DNA from: Rhodobacter sp. | GTDB taxonomy: Bacteria; Pseudomonadota; Alphaproteobacteria; Rhodobacterales; Rhodobacteraceae | Length of the DNA: 64,000 bases | Direction of reading: 5' to 3' | NCBI GenBank assembly: GCA_016704435.1 | Contig: JADJAB010000002.1 | Coordinates: forward strand, 372,001 to 436,000 | In this document: one piece after another, positions 24,783-33,261 of the stretch | Layout: the number at the start of each line of letters is the position of its first letter | Position numbering within the stretch: the first letter of the stretch is position 1 | Program-made: the position numbers and the translations under genes | Notes under the pieces: generated by a model | Database searches by the model: none | What the model was told of the DNA's origin: nothing | Seen by the model: the letters and a program-made list of their open reading frames with translations, nothing else

Positions 24783-26060
24783 CTATTGCGCCGCCATCTC
24801 GCGCGGCTGGCCCGCCAGGATCCGCTCTGTCACCTCCGACAGGGCCAGCGCCGCCGCGCCATGCGCCCACAATAGGTCGCCCCAGGCGTGAATCTCGATC
24901 GGTGGGCGGGGGCGACCTGTGGCGATGGCCAGATTGTCCATCTCGGCCAGGGTCTCGGCGGCATAGAGGTAGTCGTAGCGCATCCGCTCACCGGACAGGA
25001 TGATCAGCGCGGGGTCGAAAAGGTTGACGACATTGGCCAGCCCGACGGCCAGATAGCGCCCGGCGCGGCGAAAGATGCTGCGGGCGGTGGCGTTGCCGGC
25101 CTTGGCGTGGTCGTACAGGCTTTCCAGCAGAACGGCGATCGACTGGCCTTCCTTGTGGCCCCAGTTCAGCGCCGTCGTCGCCTCGCGCGCCAGGGCATAA
25201 TCGGCGACGTAGGCCTCGAGGCAGCCACGCTGGCCGCAACGGCACAGCGCGCCGTCCAGCTGCACCTTGGTGTGGCCCAACTCCATCCCCACGCGGTGGG
25301 TGCCGCGATAGATACGGTGGTTCATCACGAAGCCCATGCCGACGCCATGCTCGATGGTGACCACGGCGAAATCCGACAACCCGCGCCCGGCGCCGAACCA
25401 CAGCTCGGCCAGCGCCACCAGATTGGCGTCGTTGTCGATGATCGCCGACAGCCCGAGCCGGGCCTGCGCGGCTGCGGCAAGGGGAACTTGGCGTTCGCTC
25501 AGGACCGAGGACCACAGCACGATGCCTTCGGCCACATCGACAAAGCCGGGCACGCCGATGCCGATGGCGGAAAGATCGGCGCGGGGCATGCCGGCCTTGG
25601 CGCAGACCCGGTCGAGCAGAGTCTCGATCGCGTCCAGCAGATCGTCCAGCGCCATCGGACCCGGACGGCGCGGGATCACGTCATCGGCGATCAGGCTGCC
25701 GGCAAAATCGACGATCACGCAAGTATGCTCGCGGTCCGACAGCTTCATTCCCGCCACGCGGCAGGCATCGGCGCGCACGCCCAGGGCAACGGCCGGACGA
25801 CCGCGCCCGGCCTCGCCGTCACGGGGGGCGGCGACCTCTTCGATCAGGCCGGTCTCGATCAGGTCCTGGGTGATGGTGGTGACCGAGGCGGGCGACACCG
25901 CCAGTTCGCGCGCCAGCTGGACGCGGGGAATCAGCCCCGCCGCGCGGACCCGCTCGAACACCTGCTGGCGCAAGGGGCGCTGCGCCTCGGAGAGCGGCGG
26001 AATCAGCGGGCCGACGCCCTTGCGGGCGGCTGCAGCGTCGTCTTTTTGCACCTGCGGCAC
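24783..26060 (-). CDS. ROK-family transcriptional regulator of the xylose genes
   Basis: About 425 residues. An N-terminal winged HTH (LRQQVFERVRAAGLIPRVQL, then ELAVSPASVTTITQDL) is joined to a sugar-kinase-like ROK domain with FAGSLIADDVIPRRP, GIGVPGFVDV, the acceptor segment DNDANLVALAELWFG, and the zinc site CRCGQRGCLEAYV (Cys-x-Cys-x4-Cys). Such NagC/Mlc/XylR-type proteins repress sugar genes and release DNA on sugar binding. It is divergent from xylF, which supports xylose sensing. I prefer a GTG start at 26060 because GAAG precedes it; an ATG at 26126 is possible and would put the 26088 palindrome inside the gene. Confidence 0.85.
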   Translation of the reverse strand: MPQVQKDDAAAARKGVGPLIPPLSEAQRPLRQQVFERVRAAGLIPRVQLARELAVSPASVTTITQDLIETGLIEEVAAPRDGEAGRGRPAVALGVRADACRVAGMKLSDREHTCVIVDFAGSLIADDVIPRRPGPMALDDLLDAIETLLDRVCAKAGMPRADLSAIGIGVPGFVDVAEGIVLWSSVLSERQVPLAAAAQARLGLSAIIDNDANLVALAELWFGAGRGLSDFAVVTIEHGVGMGFVMNHRIYRGTHRVGMELGHTKVQLDGALCRCGQRGCLEAYVADYALAREATTALNWGHKEGQSIAVLLESLYDHAKAGNATARSIFRRAGRYLAVGLANVVNLFDPALIILSGERMRYDYLYAAETLAEMDNLAIATGRPRPPIEIHAWGDLLWAHGAAALALSEVTERILAGQPREMAAQ

Positions 26061-26275
26061 TATTTCTTCGGTCCCCGAACTAAAATCTACCCATATCGTG
26101 GGTACATGGCTTGATTTCCGCCGCATCGCGGCAATCTCTCGTCATCCTTTTGGGCATAAGCAGCTTTGCTCATGATTTTTATTTTGACAACTGAATTTAT
26201 TAGCGTCACTTTTCCGACGTGCCGGCGAATCTGCCGGACCGGCCAGTCGCTGGCCGCATCTTACGGGAGGAACGC
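26061..26275. promoter_or_regulatory. divergent control region between ROK regulator and xylF
   Basis: This stretch holds a perfect inverted repeat TACCCA-TATCG-TGGGTA (26088-26104), the best operator candidate. It also has an AT-rich block around TTTATTTTGACAACTGAATT (26178-26197) with a consensus -35 TTGACA at 26184-26189 reading toward xylF; the matching -10 is weak. Divergent ROK-controlled sugar operons usually carry the operator here. Which element the regulator binds cannot be told from sequence. Confidence 0.5.
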
Positions 26276-27301
26276 ATGCAAAAGACCTTTCTCGCCGCGA
26301 TCATCGCGGCGGCCGGGTTCTCGTCGGCCGCACTGGCCGAGGGCCTGACCATCGGCGTCAGCTGGTCGAATTTCCAGGAAGAGCGCTGGAAGACCGACGA
26401 AGCCGCCATCAAGGGCGCGCTGGAAGCGGCCGGCAACACCTATATCTCCGCCGACGCGCAGGGCTCGGCGGCCAAGCAGCTGACCGATGTCGAGGCGCTG
26501 ATCGCGCAAGGCGCCGATGCGCTGATCATCCTGGCGATGGACAAGGATGCGATCGGCCCGGCCGTCGACCAGGCCACCGCCGAGGGCATTCCGGTGGTCG
26601 GATATGACCGCCTGATCGAAGACAACCGCGCCTTCTACCTGACCTTTGACAACAAGGGCGTGGGCCGCATCATTGCGGAATCGGTGAAGGCCGTGAAGCC
26701 GGATGGCAACTATGCCATCATCAAGGGCGATCCGGGTGATCCGAACGCAGGCTTCCTTCTGGAAGGCATGATGGAAGTGATCGGCGCCGATGTCGACGCG
26801 GGCACCATCAAGATCGTCGGCGAGGCGTTCAGCGAAGGCTGGAAGCCCGACAACGCGCAGGCGAACATGGAGCAGATCCTGACCGCCAACAACAACGCGG
26901 TGGATGCCGTGCTGGCCGAGAATGACGGCATGGCGGGCGGCGTCATCGCGGCGCTGCAGGCGCAGGGGCTGACCGTTCCGGTCGGCGGTCAGGACGGCGA
27001 CCTTGCCGCGCTGAACCGTGTGGCACGCGGCACCCAGACCGTCTCGGTCTGGAAAGACAGCCGCCAGCTGGGCGCGGCGGCGGCGGAAATCGCCGGGGCG
27101 CTGGCCGGTGGGGCTGCGCTGGACGCGGTGCCGAACGCGGTGAAATGGGCGGGCGGCGAGAAGGGTGTCGAGATGAATGCCATCTTCCTGGCCCCCACCC
27201 CGATCACCAAGGACAACCTGAACGTCGTGATCGACGCGGGCCACATCTCGAAAGAGCAGGCCTGCGAAGGGGCAACGGACGGCGTGGCCGCCTGCCAGTA
27301 A
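26276..27301 (+). CDS. xylF: D-xylose ABC transporter substrate-binding protein
   Basis: Periplasmic xylose-binding protein, 341 residues. The signal peptide is MQKTFLAAIIAAAGFSSAALA. A type 1 periplasmic-binding fold follows, with XylF features GVSWSNFQEERWKTDE, AQGADALIILAMDKDA, IPVVGYDRLIEDN, AVLAENDGMAGGVIAAL and VPVGGQDGDLAALNRV. GGGAGG precedes the ATG at the right distance. It is first in the xylose operon, and a terminator-like hairpin follows, consistent with a higher dose of the binding protein than of the permease. Confidence 0.95.
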   Translation: MQKTFLAAIIAAAGFSSAALAEGLTIGVSWSNFQEERWKTDEAAIKGALEAAGNTYISADAQGSAAKQLTDVEALIAQGADALIILAMDKDAIGPAVDQATAEGIPVVGYDRLIEDNRAFYLTFDNKGVGRIIAESVKAVKPDGNYAIIKGDPGDPNAGFLLEGMMEVIGADVDAGTIKIVGEAFSEGWKPDNAQANMEQILTANNNAVDAVLAENDGMAGGVIAALQAQGLTVPVGGQDGDLAALNRVARGTQTVSVWKDSRQLGAAAAEIAGALAGGAALDAVPNAVKWAGGEKGVEMNAIFLAPTPITKDNLNVVIDAGHISKEQACEGATDGVAACQ

Positions 27302-27311
27302 GGCAATCTTA

Positions 27312-27350
27312 CCCGGCGCCGGAGATCCCTGCGCCGGGGTTTTTCTTTTC
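27312..27350 (+). terminator. attenuator-like terminator after xylF
   Basis: CCCGGCGC (27312-27319) pairs with GCGCCGGG (27331-27338) and is followed by GTTTTTCTTTTCTTT. It lies 10 bases after xylF and about 80 bases before xylH. Partial read-through would give more xylF than xylHG mRNA, a common arrangement in binding-protein operons. Confidence 0.8.
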
Positions 27351-27432
27351 TTTCCCGCGCGTTGACGCGGGTTTAGGGCATGGCAAGGCTTTGGCCCCGC
27401 CCCCCTGCCCGTCTGCATCCTGACCCTTTCAC

Positions 27433-28818
27433 ATGCCGGACGAGGACATGACAGATAGCCCGCCCACCGCCCCTCACGCCCCTCCCGTCGCCGCAACTGG
27501 CGGCAACCCGCTGCGCCGCTTTCTGAGGGCGACCGAGATTGACACCCGCCTTCTGGGCATGATCGGCGCCCTGGCGCTGATCTGGCTGGGGTTCGAGCTG
27601 TATTCGATCCTGAAGCTGGGTCGGCCGTCGATCTTTACCGGTGCGGCCTCGGGAGACGCGACGACGTTCCTGACACCACGCAACCTGTGGAACATCTCGG
27701 TTCAGACGGCCTCGGTCGGAATCATGGCCTGCGGGATGGTCCTGGTGATCATCGCGCGGCATATTGATCTGTCGGTGGGCTCGATCCTGGGGTTCACGGC
27801 GATGATCATGGGGATCACGCAGGTCTGGGTGCTGCCGCAATGGCTGGGCCTTGGGCATCCGGCGATCTGGGTCATCGCCTGCATGGTCGGCATTGCTCTG
27901 GGCACGGCGATCGGGGCGTTTCATGGCTGGCTGGTGGCCTATTGCGCCATCCCGGCCTTCATCGTCACGCTGGGCGGGTTGATGTTCTGGCGCGGGGCGG
28001 CGTTTCTGGTGGCCAGCGGGCAGACGATCAGCCCGGTGGACAGCACCTTCGTGCTGCTGGGCGGCGGGCCCTATGGCGCGATCGGCTCGGTCGGCAGCTG
28101 GATCGTCTGCGCGCTGGCCTGTGCGGGCATCCTGTGGATGCTGGCCTCGGGGCGCAAGGCACGGCAAAGCCACGGCTTTCCACTGCGTCCTGTCTGGGCC
28201 GAAGGCTTCATGGCCACTGTGGGTTGCGGGCTGGTGATCGGCGCCACGCTGGTGGTGAACGCCTATCCCTGGCCCATCGGCACCGTGAGGGAATTCGCCG
28301 CCGCCAACGGGTTGACGGTGCCCGAAGAGGGGCTGGTGATCAGCCATGGCTTTGCCATTCCGGTGCTGATCCTGATTGCCGTGGGACTTGTGATGACCCT
28401 GATGATGAGTCGCACGCGCTTCGGCCGCTATGTCTATGCCATCGGCGGCAACCCGGATGCGGCAGAGCTGTCGGGGATCAACACCCGCGCCATGACGGTC
28501 AGGATCTTTGCGCTGATGGGCTTTCTGGCCGGGCTTTCGGCCATCGTCGCCAGTGCGCGCCTGAAGAACGCCACCAACAGTCTGGGAGAGCTGGACGAAC
28601 TTTATGTCATCGCCGCCGCCGTCATCGGGGGCACCTCGCTGGCCGGGGGCGTCGGCACGATCTACGGTGCCATTCTGGGCGCATTGCTGATGCAATCGCT
28701 GCAATCGGGGATGGTGCTGATCGGCTTTGGCGACGGGTCATATCAGAAGATGGTGGTCGGCGCGGTGCTGGTGCTGGCCGTGTATCTGGACATCGTCTAC
28801 CGCAAGCGCGTGAAATAG
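27433..28818 (+). CDS. xylH: D-xylose ABC transporter permease
   Basis: Inner-membrane permease of 461 residues with about ten or more hydrophobic helices. It carries the ribose/xylose-permease segments GIMACGMVLVIIARHIDLSV and the C-terminal block FALMGFLAGLSAIVASARL followed by GGTSLAGGVGTIYGAILGA. The hydrophilic N-terminus is somewhat long for XylH. An ATG at 27448, just after CGAGGAC, is an alternative start. It lies between xylF and xylG. Confidence 0.93.
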   Translation: MPDEDMTDSPPTAPHAPPVAATGGNPLRRFLRATEIDTRLLGMIGALALIWLGFELYSILKLGRPSIFTGAASGDATTFLTPRNLWNISVQTASVGIMACGMVLVIIARHIDLSVGSILGFTAMIMGITQVWVLPQWLGLGHPAIWVIACMVGIALGTAIGAFHGWLVAYCAIPAFIVTLGGLMFWRGAAFLVASGQTISPVDSTFVLLGGGPYGAIGSVGSWIVCALACAGILWMLASGRKARQSHGFPLRPVWAEGFMATVGCGLVIGATLVVNAYPWPIGTVREFAAANGLTVPEEGLVISHGFAIPVLILIAVGLVMTLMMSRTRFGRYVYAIGGNPDAAELSGINTRAMTVRIFALMGFLAGLSAIVASARLKNATNSLGELDELYVIAAAVIGGTSLAGGVGTIYGAILGALLMQSLQSGMVLIGFGDGSYQKMVVGAVLVLAVYLDIVYRKRVK

Positions 28819-28827
28819 GGGGCTGCC

Positions 28828-29595
28828 ATGAACGTTCAAACCAACCGTGGCACGCCGCTGGTCGAAATGCGGGATATCTCGATCGCGTTCGGGGGTATCA
28901 AGGCGGTGGACCGGGTGACGGTCGATCTGTTCCCCGGCGAGGTCGTGGGCCTTCTGGGCCACAATGGCGCAGGCAAATCGACGCTGATCAAGTGCCTTTC
29001 CGGCGCCTATCGGCCCGACAGCGGGCAGATCCTGATCAACGGCAATCGGGTGGTGATCGAGAATCCTCGCGACGCCCGCGCCCAGAACATCGAGACGATC
29101 TATCAGACGCTGGCCCTGGCCGACAATCTGGATGCGGCGTCGAACCTGTTTCTGGGGCGCGAGATCGTCGGCAAGGGCGGCTTTCTGGACGATGCCCAGA
29201 TGGAGGCCGAGACCCGCAAGATCATGGGCCGGCTTAACCCCAACTTCGCCAAGTTCAATGTGCCGGTTTCGGCCCTGTCGGGTGGCCAGCGGCAATCGGT
29301 GGCCATCGCGCGGGCGGTCTATTTCAACGCCAAGATCCTGATCATGGATGAACCGACGGCGGCTTTGGGCCCGCACGAGACGCAGATGGTGGCCGAACTG
29401 ATCCAGGAGCTGAAGGCCCAGGGGTTGGGGATTTTCCTGATCGAGCATGACATCCACAACGTGATGAAGCTGTGCGACCGGGCATCGGTGATGAAGAACG
29501 GCCAGCTGGTCGGCACGGTGAATGTGAACGAGGTCACCGATGACGACATTCTGGGGATGATCATCCTGGGCAAGCAGCCTGCAAAGGCGGCGTGA
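28828..29595 (+). CDS. xylG: sugar ABC transporter ATP-binding protein (single domain)
   Basis: ATPase partner of XylFH, 255 residues. Walker A is GHNGAGKST, the signature is LSGGQRQSVAIARAV, Walker B is ILIMDEPTAALG and the H-loop IEHDIHNV follows. E. coli XylG carries two ABC domains in about 513 residues; this one has only one, as in FrcA-type and several alphaproteobacterial sugar importers, so it probably works as a homodimer. It overlaps the xylB start by one base. Confidence 0.9.
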   Translation: MNVQTNRGTPLVEMRDISIAFGGIKAVDRVTVDLFPGEVVGLLGHNGAGKSTLIKCLSGAYRPDSGQILINGNRVVIENPRDARAQNIETIYQTLALADNLDAASNLFLGREIVGKGGFLDDAQMEAETRKIMGRLNPNFAKFNVPVSALSGGQRQSVAIARAVYFNAKILIMDEPTAALGPHETQMVAELIQELKAQGLGIFLIEHDIHNVMKLCDRASVMKNGQLVGTVNVNEVTDDDILGMIILGKQPAKAA

Positions 29596-31029
29596 TGTAT
29601 ATCGGGCTGGATCTGGGCACGTCTGGCCTGAAGGGCCTTCTGATCGACGACGATCAGCGCGTGCTGGCCGAGGCGACCGCGCCGCTGACCGTTCAACGCC
29701 CCCATGAAGGGTGGAGCGAGCAGTCGCCTGCCGACTGGATCGCGGCGGCAGAGGCGGTGCTGGATGCCTTGGCGGCGCATGGGCTTGGCCGCGGTCAGGG
29801 GCATCGGCCTGTCGGGGCAGATGCACGGCGCCACGCTGCTGGACGCGCGCGACGAGGTGCTGCGACCCTGCATCCTGTGGAACGACACCCGTGCGCATGA
29901 AGAGGCGGCAGAGTTGGACGGCGACCCGATGTTCCGGCGGGTGACCGGGAATATCGTGTTTCCCGGCTTTACCGCGCCGAAGCTGCTTTGGGTGGAACGG
30001 CACGAGCCGGCCTTGCGGGCCAAGGTCGCCAAGGTTCTGCTGCCGAAAGATTATCTGCGGCTGTGGCTGACCGGCGATCATGTCGCCGAGATGTCGGATG
30101 CCGCCGGGACCGCCTGGCTGGATACCGGCGCGCGGGACTGGTCGGATGACTTGCTGGCCGCGACCGGGCTGAGCCGGGCAGAGATGCCTCGACTGGTCGA
30201 GGGTTCGGCCGTCTCGGGCCACTTGCGCGATGCGCTGGCCGCGCGCTGGGGCTTGCCCGGGGCAGTGGTGGTGGCCGGCGGCGGCGGCGACAATGCGGCC
30301 TCTGGCGTCGGCGTGGGCGTGGTACGGGCGGGCGAGGCGTTCGTGTCCCTTGGCACTTCGGGCGTGTTGTTCGCCGCAAATGACGGCTATCAGCCAGACC
30401 CGGCGACGGCGGTGCATACGTTCTGCCATGCGCTGCCCGGCACCTGGCACCAGATGGGCGTGATTCTGGCGGCAACCGATGCGCTGAACTGGTATGCGCG
30501 GCTGGTGGGGGCCGATGCGGCGACGCTGACCGGCGAGCTTGGCGCCTTGCAGGCGCCCGGCAAGACCTGCTTCCTGCCCTATCTTGGGGGGGAGCGGACT
30601 CCGCTGAACTCGGCTTCGGTGCGCGGCGGCTTTGCCGGGCTGGAACACGCCACCGACCGCAAGGCAGCGACCCGTGCGGTGCTGGAGGGCGTGACCTTTG
30701 CCATCCGCGATTGCCGCGATGCCTTGGCTGCGACGGGGACGCGGATTGATCATCTGCTGGCGGTGGGTGGCGGGTCGAAGTCCGACTACTGGCTGGCGGC
30801 GATTGCGACGGCTTTGGATGTGCCGGTTTCCGTGCCCGTGGCCGGTGACTTCGGCGGCGCGTTCGGGGCCGCACGGCTGGCGCTGATGGCCGCCACCGGG
30901 GCGGGGGCCGAAGTGGCGACCTTGCCAAAGATCTCTCGCGTGGTCATGCCTGACCCCGCCCTGACAGCTGCCTTTGACACGGGCCATGCCCGGTTCCGGG
31001 CGGCGCAAACTGCACTCAAGGACCTCTGA
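29595..31029 (+). pseudogene. xylB: xylulokinase, frameshifted
   Basis: FGGY-family xylulokinase of about 477 residues if one base is removed. The first frame (29595 to about 29785) gives MYIGLDLGTSGLKGLLIDDD and RPHEGWSEQSPADWIAAAE. The second (from about 29787) resumes with AAVRGIGLSGQMHGATLLD, then ILWNDTR, GGGGDNAASGVGVGVV and GGGSKSDYWLAAIATAL. The join at LAAHGL/AAVRG loses nothing, so one extra base in GGGCTTGGCC explains the break. The enzyme phosphorylates D-xylulose made by XylA. The rest of the operon is intact, which argues for a sequencing indel. Confidence 0.85.
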
Positions 31030-31030
31030 C

Positions 31031-32332
31031 ATGACCGATTTCTTCAAGGGCATTCCGCAGATCAGGTACGAAGGCCCGTCTTCGGCCAACGAGTTCGCCT
31101 TCCGCCATTACAACCCTGATGAAGTGGTGATGGGTAAACGGATGGAGGACCATCTGCGCTTTGCGGTGGCCTGGTGGCACAGCTTTGCCTGGCCCGGCGG
31201 CGACCCCTTTGGCGGGCAGACCTTCGAGCGGCCGTGGTTTGGCGACACGATTGCCCTGGCCAGGATGAAGGCTGATGTGGCCTTCGAGATGTTCGATATC
31301 CTCGGCGTGCCGTTCTATTGCTTTCACGATGCCGATATCCGGCCCGAAGGGGCGACCTTTGCCGAGAGCAAGCGCAACCTCGACGAGATTGTCGACTACC
31401 TCGCGGCCAAACAAGCCGCGCACAAGACGCAGCTTCTGTGGGGCACCTCGAACCTGTTTTCGCACCGCCGCTGGATGAGCGGGGCGGCCACCAACCCGGA
31501 CCCCGACGTCTATGCCTATGCCGCCGCTACGGTGAAGGCGAACATGGATGCAACGCATGCCCTGGGCGGGAAGAATTACGTCCTCTGGGGCGGGCGCGAG
31601 GGCTATGAGACGCTTTTGAATACCGACCTGAAGGCCGAGCGTGACCATGCCGGGCGGTTCCTGCAACAGGTGGTCGAGTACAAGCACAAGATCGGCTTCA
31701 AGGGCGCCATACTGATCGAGCCGAAGCCGCAGGAACCGTCGAAGCATCAGTATGATTACGACGTGGCGACGGTCTACGGGTTCCTGAAGGACTTCGGGCT
31801 GGAGCGCGAGGTGAAGACGAATATCGAGCAGGGCCATGCCATTCTGGCGGGCCACAGCTTCGAGCATGAAATCGCGCTGGCGGCGGCCTTGGGGATATTC
31901 GGGTCGATCGACATGAACCGGAATGACTACCAATCCGGCTGGGATACCGACCAGTTCCCGAACAACCACGCCGAAAAGGCGGTGGCGTTCTACGAAATCC
32001 TGAAGGCGGGCGGCTATACCACCGGCGGCACCAATTTCGATGCCAAGATCCGGCGGCAGTCGCTGGACCCCGCGGATCTGGTCTTGGCGCATGTCGGCGG
32101 CATGGATACCTGCGCGCGGGCATTGAAATCGGCGGCAGCCCTGCTGGAAAGCAGAGAGATGGAGGCCGCGAAGGCGGCACGCTATGCCGGCTGGAAGGCC
32201 CCGGCCGCGCAGGCGATGTTGAAGGGCGGGCTGGAGGCGGCAGCGGCGCGGGTGACGGCCGAGGGGCTGGAGCCACAGCCGAAATCGGGCCGGCAGGAGC
32301 GGCTGGAGAACCTGTGGAACCGGTTTGTCTAG
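31031..32332 (+). CDS. xylA: xylose isomerase
   Basis: Xylose isomerase of 433 residues, converting D-xylose to D-xylulose with two divalent metals. It starts MTDFFKGIPQIRYEGPSSAN, as long-chain (class II) enzymes do. The conserved active-site segments are WPGGDPFGG, FYCFHDADIRPEG, LWGTSNLF, YVLWGGREGYETLLNTD, the metal-binding IEPKPQEPSKHQYDYD and GFKGAILIEP just before it, then NIEQGHAILAGHSFEHE and SIDMNRNDYQSGWDTDQFP. The ATG follows the xylB stop by one base, so the genes are coupled. Confidence 0.97.
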   Translation: MTDFFKGIPQIRYEGPSSANEFAFRHYNPDEVVMGKRMEDHLRFAVAWWHSFAWPGGDPFGGQTFERPWFGDTIALARMKADVAFEMFDILGVPFYCFHDADIRPEGATFAESKRNLDEIVDYLAAKQAAHKTQLLWGTSNLFSHRRWMSGAATNPDPDVYAYAAATVKANMDATHALGGKNYVLWGGREGYETLLNTDLKAERDHAGRFLQQVVEYKHKIGFKGAILIEPKPQEPSKHQYDYDVATVYGFLKDFGLEREVKTNIEQGHAILAGHSFEHEIALAAALGIFGSIDMNRNDYQSGWDTDQFPNNHAEKAVAFYEILKAGGYTTGGTNFDAKIRRQSLDPADLVLAHVGGMDTCARALKSAAALLESREMEAAKAARYAGWKAPAAQAMLKGGLEAAAARVTAEGLEPQPKSGRQERLENLWNRFV

Positions 32333-32339
32333 GGCAACA

Positions 32340-32367
32340 GGGGCGGGCCCCTTATCGCCCGCGCCCC
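32340..32367. terminator. possible terminator between xylA and the YihY gene
   Basis: GGGGC-GGGC pairs with GCCC-GC-GCCCC (a two-base bulge) around an eight-base loop, spanning the short gap between two convergent genes and overlapping the end of the YihY coding region. No T-tract is seen. Confidence 0.4.
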
Positions 32368-33209
32368 ATCGCCCGGAATAGCCGCGCCCGTTCGTGCAGT
32401 TCGGCGTTTATGGCACCACCGACCAGGATCGCCCAGACCGACAGGTAAAGCCACATCATCAGGATGATCACCGCCCCGATCGAGCCATAGATCCGGTTAT
32501 AGCTGTTGAAGTTCGACAGATAGATCGAAAAGCCCATCGACACTCCGGCCCAGGCCAGCGCCGCGAACAGCACGCCGACGGATATCCAGCCCGACTTGAA
32601 GCCGCCCGGCACGTTGGGGCCGAAGCGGTAGAGGATCGACAGGCAGGTCAGCACCGACAGGAACATCGCCGCCCAGGGCAGAACCTTGGTCAGCCAGGCC
32701 TCGAACGTGCCAAGCGTGACGTAGCGCAGGAGGATCGGCACGATTACCACCGTCGCCAGCGCCACCATCAGCGCCCCGATCAGCGCCATGGTCAGGATCA
32801 GATCCATCGCATAGCCCCAGAAGAACCCGCGCGGCTGCGCGCGATGCACCACATCAAGCCCCTGGATCAGCGCCGACACCCCGGCGCGGGCCGAGTAAAG
32901 CGCCAGCGCCAGCGAGACGAAGGTGGTCCAGCCCAGCGTTGCCGATGGCGCATTCAGCAGGCCCATCACCTGCTCATGCACCAGCCTTGCGGCGTCCAGC
33001 GGCAGAAAGCGTTCGGCCACCAGCAGATAGCCCGCAATGACGCCGGGGTCAGCCATCAACCCCCAGATCGCCACCAGCGCGGCCAGACCGGGAAAGACGG
33101 CGAACATGGCAAAGAACGCCACTCCGGCGGCGACCAGGCCGAAATGCCCGTCACCCACCCGGGTCCAGACCGCGACGACGAAGCGCCAGAGATGCTGCAA
33201 CAGCTTCAT
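32352..33209 (-). CDS. YihY/BrkB-family inner-membrane protein
   Basis: About 285 residues with six transmembrane helices of the YihY/virulence factor BrkB family. The typical N-terminal block is DGHFGLVAAGVAFFAMFAVF, with ALYSARAGVSALIQGLDV and the C-terminal GSIGAVIILMMWLYLSVWAI. The molecular function of the family is not established. I chose the ATG at 33209 because it begins MKLLQHLWRFVVAVW; an in-frame ATG at 33320 adds a Pro/Arg-rich stretch unlike the family. Confidence 0.87.
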   Translation of the reverse strand: MKLLQHLWRFVVAVWTRVGDGHFGLVAAGVAFFAMFAVFPGLAALVAIWGLMADPGVIAGYLLVAERFLPLDAARLVHEQVMGLLNAPSATLGWTTFVSLALALYSARAGVSALIQGLDVVHRAQPRGFFWGYAMDLILTMALIGALMVALATVVIVPILLRYVTLGTFEAWLTKVLPWAAMFLSVLTCLSILYRFGPNVPGGFKSGWISVGVLFAALAWAGVSMGFSIYLSNFNSYNRIYGSIGAVIILMMWLYLSVWAILVGGAINAELHERARLFRAMGRGR

Positions 33210-33261
33210 CCCCGCAGCATCCCTTGCTTTTCCGATGGGCGCAACTTGATCCCGCGCGCCC

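Noticed and set aside
22186..24870. Open frame of nearly 900 codons on the minus strand opposite the helicase
   Set aside because: It is antisense to a gene with all DEAD-box motifs; the translation is Arg/Gly/His-rich without recognisable domains. High GC makes such frames common.
28738..31089. Long minus-strand frame opposite xylG and xylB
   Set aside because: Antisense to genes with clear ABC and FGGY motifs; no domain in the shadow frame.
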